A stretch of 16,050 nucleotides of DNA from contig JAJZKY010000020.1 in assembly GCA_021803885.1 (NCBI GenBank), positions 381-16,430 on the forward strand, read 5' to 3'. Position numbers and translations under genes: made by a program. Every line of letters starts with the position of its first letter. The first letter of the stretch is position 1. Source of the DNA: Planctomycetota bacterium. Lineage in GTDB: Bacteria > Planctomycetota > Phycisphaerae > WQYP01 > JAJZKY01. This document shows positions 13,786 through 16,050 of this stretch, piece by piece. The notes under the pieces were generated by a model that was not told the origin of the DNA, ran no database searches, and saw only the letters and a program-made list of their open reading frames with translations.

Positions 13786-15692
13786 CGTCGCTTAAACTGC
13801 TTTTCCAAATCACGGCGCTCCAGACGTATGGTGGTGGGGCGGCCATGTGGGCAGTTACTGGATCGCTCCACTTCCCGCCGTCGGCTCAGCAAGGCCGCAA
13901 TTTCCTCGTTGGCCAGCGGGTCGCCTGCCTTTACCGCCGCCTTACATGCCGCCATATCCAGTACTTCATGCAGTAATTCTTCATCGGTAATGCGTGCGGC
14001 TTCTTCTGCCACCTTATCCAGCAGTTCCCGCACAAAATCCATCGTGTTGAGACGCGACAGCAAGCTGGGCAAACTTTGCACCGCCACGCTGGTACTGTCA
14101 AATTGTGTCATTTCAATGCCCAACGCTGTCAGCAGCGGGCGGGCCCGTTCTACTCCGGCCAGTTGTCGGGCGCTGACGGATACCACCACCGGCAATAACA
14201 GCCGTTGCCCGGCAAGTGTTCCCGCACGTACATGTGCCAGCAGACTTTCATAAATCACACGCTCATGCAGGGCATGTTGATCAATAACCAGCAGACCGTC
14301 ACCATCCTCCACTACAATAAAGGCATTATGAAATTGCATGAATCTGGGGGGCGTGGCGGCGGTTAAACCTGATGTTGCAATGGGTGCCGCCCCCGGTGTT
14401 GCGGTATCCGATGACGACAGGTGAGGTGCCACAGGCGAACTGGTTTTCATCTTGTCGGCAATTTCGAAATCGTTATCGGCGTTGTGCAAATTATTCGGAG
14501 GTAAAGGCAACTGAAGAGAGGGTTGCAGTGACTGCGGCTCACGGAAAAATTCCGCTATAACTTGCCGCCTCTCTTCGGTTTGATCCTTCATGAATTTATG
14601 GGCCGCTTCCGGCGTGGGCGTGCAGGGAACCCGCATCCGCGGAGTTAAATCGGAGGCCAGCAGGCGTTCCCGGATGGCCGCCAATACCGCGCGGTAGGCC
14701 AGATTGGGTTCACGAAACCGTACTTCAATTTTCTGTGGATGTACATTGACATCAAATGCCGCGGGCGGCATGCGCATGAAAATCACCGCCACCGGCTGCG
14801 CCTGCGGCTCAATAAGTCCACGAAACGATTCCTTGACGGCATGGAAAATGGAGCGGTCCCGGATATACCGTCCGTTAAGAAAAAGATACTGGTAATGGGC
14901 GGTGGCGCGGGCCGTGGCGGGCGTGCCGATAAAACCGGTTACCTGGATACCAGGTTCCGAATGATCCAGGGTTATGAGTTGTCCTTGCAGATCCTTATTG
15001 AGTGCGGTGATCACCCGGGCCTCCGCACCAGCCGGGCCGGCGAGGTTCAAAGTATTGCGGCCATTATGGATAAGTGTCAGTGCAATTTCCGGATGCGCCA
15101 GTGCTGTACGCAAAACAATTTCAGAAATATGTCCAAACTCGGTGGAATCACCGCGTAGAAATTTCCGTCGCGCCGGCACGCAATAAAACAAATCCCGCAC
15201 TTCCACGGTCGTGCCCACCGGAGCGGAGCATGGTACCGGTGTATTCACCACGCTTTCCTGCGCTAAAATTCGTACGGCCTGCTGATCCTGCGGTCGGCGG
15301 GTGATGAGCGTGGTATGGCTGACTCCTGCTATGGACGCCAGGGCCTCCCCGCGAAACCCCAAAGTTTCAATGGCGAACAGGTCTTCAATGGTTTCGATCT
15401 TACTTGTCGCATGTCGGGCCAGTGCCAGCGTCAACTGCTCCGGCGCAATGCCCGAACCGTCGTCCGTGACACGAATCAGCGTACGCCCACCGTTTTCAAT
15501 GGTGATTACCAATCGTGTGGCCCCAGAGTCCACGGCGTTGTCCAGCAATTCTTTGACCACACTGGCGGGACGCTCCACAACTTCACCGGCCGCAATTTTG
15601 TTAATCAACGCATCCGGCAGAACGTGTATGTCGCGCCGCTTACCTGTCGTTTCCGATGGTGTTAAGTTTGATATACTCATAGACGTTAGCAT
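13782..15692 (-). CDS. mutL: DNA mismatch repair protein MutL
   Basis: A 636-residue MutL. The N-terminal GHKL ATPase has all motifs: INKIAAGEVVERPASVVKEL with Glu48 and Asn52, DDGSGI (77-82), and GFRGEAL (112-118). A low-complexity linker spans about 355-450. The C-terminal dimerisation domain keeps the nicking-endonuclease signature DQHALHERVIYE (471-482), a cysteine in MAACKAAVKAG (Cys583) and CPHGRPTTI (614-622). It is therefore the nicking type found in bacteria without MutH, acting after MutS recognises a mismatch. ATG at 15692 is the first start and ATG at 15680 is also possible. Neither has a Shine-Dalgarno. A tandem repeat lies just upstream. Confidence 0.95.
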   Translation of the reverse strand: MLTSMSISNLTPSETTGKRRDIHVLPDALINKIAAGEVVERPASVVKELLDNAVDSGATRLVITIENGGRTLIRVTDDGSGIAPEQLTLALARHATSKIETIEDLFAIETLGFRGEALASIAGVSHTTLITRRPQDQQAVRILAQESVVNTPVPCSAPVGTTVEVRDLFYCVPARRKFLRGDSTEFGHISEIVLRTALAHPEIALTLIHNGRNTLNLAGPAGAEARVITALNKDLQGQLITLDHSEPGIQVTGFIGTPATARATAHYQYLFLNGRYIRDRSIFHAVKESFRGLIEPQAQPVAVIFMRMPPAAFDVNVHPQKIEVRFREPNLAYRAVLAAIRERLLASDLTPRMRVPCTPTPEAAHKFMKDQTEERRQVIAEFFREPQSLQPSLQLPLPPNNLHNADNDFEIADKMKTSSPVAPHLSSSDTATPGAAPIATSGLTAATPPRFMQFHNAFIVVEDGDGLLVIDQHALHERVIYESLLAHVRAGTLAGQRLLLPVVVSVSARQLAGVERARPLLTALGIEMTQFDSTSVAVQSLPSLLSRLNTMDFVRELLDKVAEEAARITDEELLHEVLDMAACKAAVKAGDPLANEEIAALLSRRREVERSSNCPHGRPTTIRLERRDLEKQFKRR

Positions 15693-15702
15693 AACGTGAT
15701 GC

Positions 15703-15732
15703 GTTGGGTGCGGCCAGTGTTGGGTGCGGCCA
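15703..15732. repeat. Tandem 14-bp direct repeat before mutL
   Basis: GTTGGGTGCGGCCA occurs at 15703-15716 and 15719-15732, a period of 16 bp, ending 11 bp before the mutL ATG in the direction of transcription. It could be a paired regulator site or a simple slippage duplication. The 10-mer GGCCGCACCC contained in it also occurs at 396-405. Confidence 0.55.
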
Positions 15733-15806
15733 TAAATTTTGGTAAAAGCCCCACCATTTGCATATTAGAGAAGTATCCCAGTGCACTGTAGCGCCTATAA
15801 ATCAAC

Positions 15807-15820
15807 GTAACCGTTCACGG
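15807..15820 (+). repeat. Solo IS66-like terminal inverted repeat (left-end orientation)
   Basis: GTAACCGTTCACGG matches the left terminus of the element at 8368 exactly. The following A-rich bases GTAAAATAGAAAAAT also resemble that element. The body should extend to the right, past 16050, since no opposing terminus is seen in the last 230 bases. The flank at 15799-15806 (AAATCAAC) would be the target duplication to look for beyond the window. Confidence 0.6.
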
Positions 15821-15943
15821 GTAAAATAGAAAAATCAGCCGGGATATGCTGCTTTTCATCGCGAATACTGCCACCACAGATAACACGAATTAAATGGATA
15901 GAAATGGAATGTACCAGTTTAGAATTCCGGAAAAGCACAGTGT

Positions 15944-15970
15944 ATCCGTGATATCGGTGCCATCCGTGGT
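15944..15970 (+). repeat. Three-unit period-9 repeat
   Basis: ATCCGTG, ATCGGTG and ATCCGTG start at 15944, 15953 and 15962, exactly nine bases apart. Together with CACAGATAACACG-like sequence near 15876 it resembles a common dispersed repeat of the form 'ATCCGTG..ATCCGTGG' and its complement in large environmental bacterial genomes. It lies between the solo terminus and the last gene. Confidence 0.45.
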
Positions 15971-16021
15971 TCAAACAAACATTCACAAGGAGGTAGGGGA
16001 GGTACACGGAGGAGAATTTCA

Positions 16022-16050
16022 GTGAATAAGGCACAAATCCATAAGGATAT
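16022..16050 (+). CDS. Start of a gene running off the window
   Basis: GTG at 16022 begins an open frame (MNKAQIHKD) that reaches the window edge. GGAGGAG at 16008-16014 lies seven bases upstream, the strongest ribosome-binding site in this part of the window. Nine residues are too few to identify the product. It lies about 200 bp inside the repeat terminus at 15807, so it could belong to a mobile element or be an ordinary gene. Confidence 0.45.

Noticed and set aside
244..15820. Composite transposon bounded by the two outer termini
   Set aside because: The terminus at 244 is in right-end orientation and that at 15807 in left-end orientation, so they point away from the enclosed region and belong to elements outside it.
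1..16050. CRISPR array, tRNA or rRNA genes
   Set aside because: No regularly spaced direct repeats with unique spacers, cloverleaf sequences or conserved rRNA stretches were seen on either strand.

Overview
The window reads as a moderately GC-rich, Gram-negative-type bacterial chromosome segment. Evidence for two membranes is an RND pump with a periplasmic adaptor and a lipoprotein outer-membrane factor. A Planctomycetota-like (Phycisphaerae-type) host is my guess, based on non-Shine-Dalgarno or apparently leaderless starts, the mix of GT87 and GH20 genes and abundant short interspersed repeats. No rRNA, tRNA or other phylogenetic marker is visible that would settle it.

Layout. Positions 1-430 hold debris: an inverted 45-bp copy of part of the metal-sensor gene at the very edge, the end of an IS66-like repeat (244-257), a degenerate relative (328-339) and a 78-nt imperfect palindrome (349-426). 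Positions 433-2022 are a DmeR/DmeF-type nickel/cobalt module on the plus strand: a promoter whose spacer holds a C7-tract operator, an RcnR/CsoR-family repressor and a cation-diffusion-facilitator efflux pump. Facing it from the right, on the minus strand, is a tripartite RND efflux operon (outer-membrane factor 7689-6253, adaptor 6256-5168, pump 5171-2118) with 4-bp stop/start overlaps. It is headed by a small Cys/His-rich putative exported protein (8276-7854) with its own near-consensus promoter. The two units converge at about 2023-2117, so together they look like a metal-efflux island.

Positions 8360-8527 hold a complete 152-bp IS66-type miniature inverted-repeat element with perfect 14-bp termini and a perfect 8-bp target duplication. 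From 8528 to 10156 there is no convincing intact gene. This stretch contains tight hairpins, decayed coding fragments, and a minus-strand intrinsic terminator next to a 14-bp-stem hairpin that may be the 3' end of a small RNA or short transcript.

Positions 10157-11554 encode a GT87-type membrane mannosyltransferase-like protein. It is convergent with a minus-strand set: mutL (15692-13782), a short overlapping ORF, and a GH20 beta-N-acetylhexosaminidase-like gene (13565-11703). Positions 15693-16021 are intergenic, with a 14-bp tandem repeat, another IS66-like terminus (15807-15820) and a period-9 repeat. A plus-strand gene with a strong ribosome-binding site begins at 16022 and runs off the window.

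The most notable items are the IS66-type MITE and its solo ends, the metal-responsive promoter architecture, the Cys/His-rich exported protein leading the RND operon, the mixed features of the RND pump, and the structured minus-strand locus around 9281-9420.
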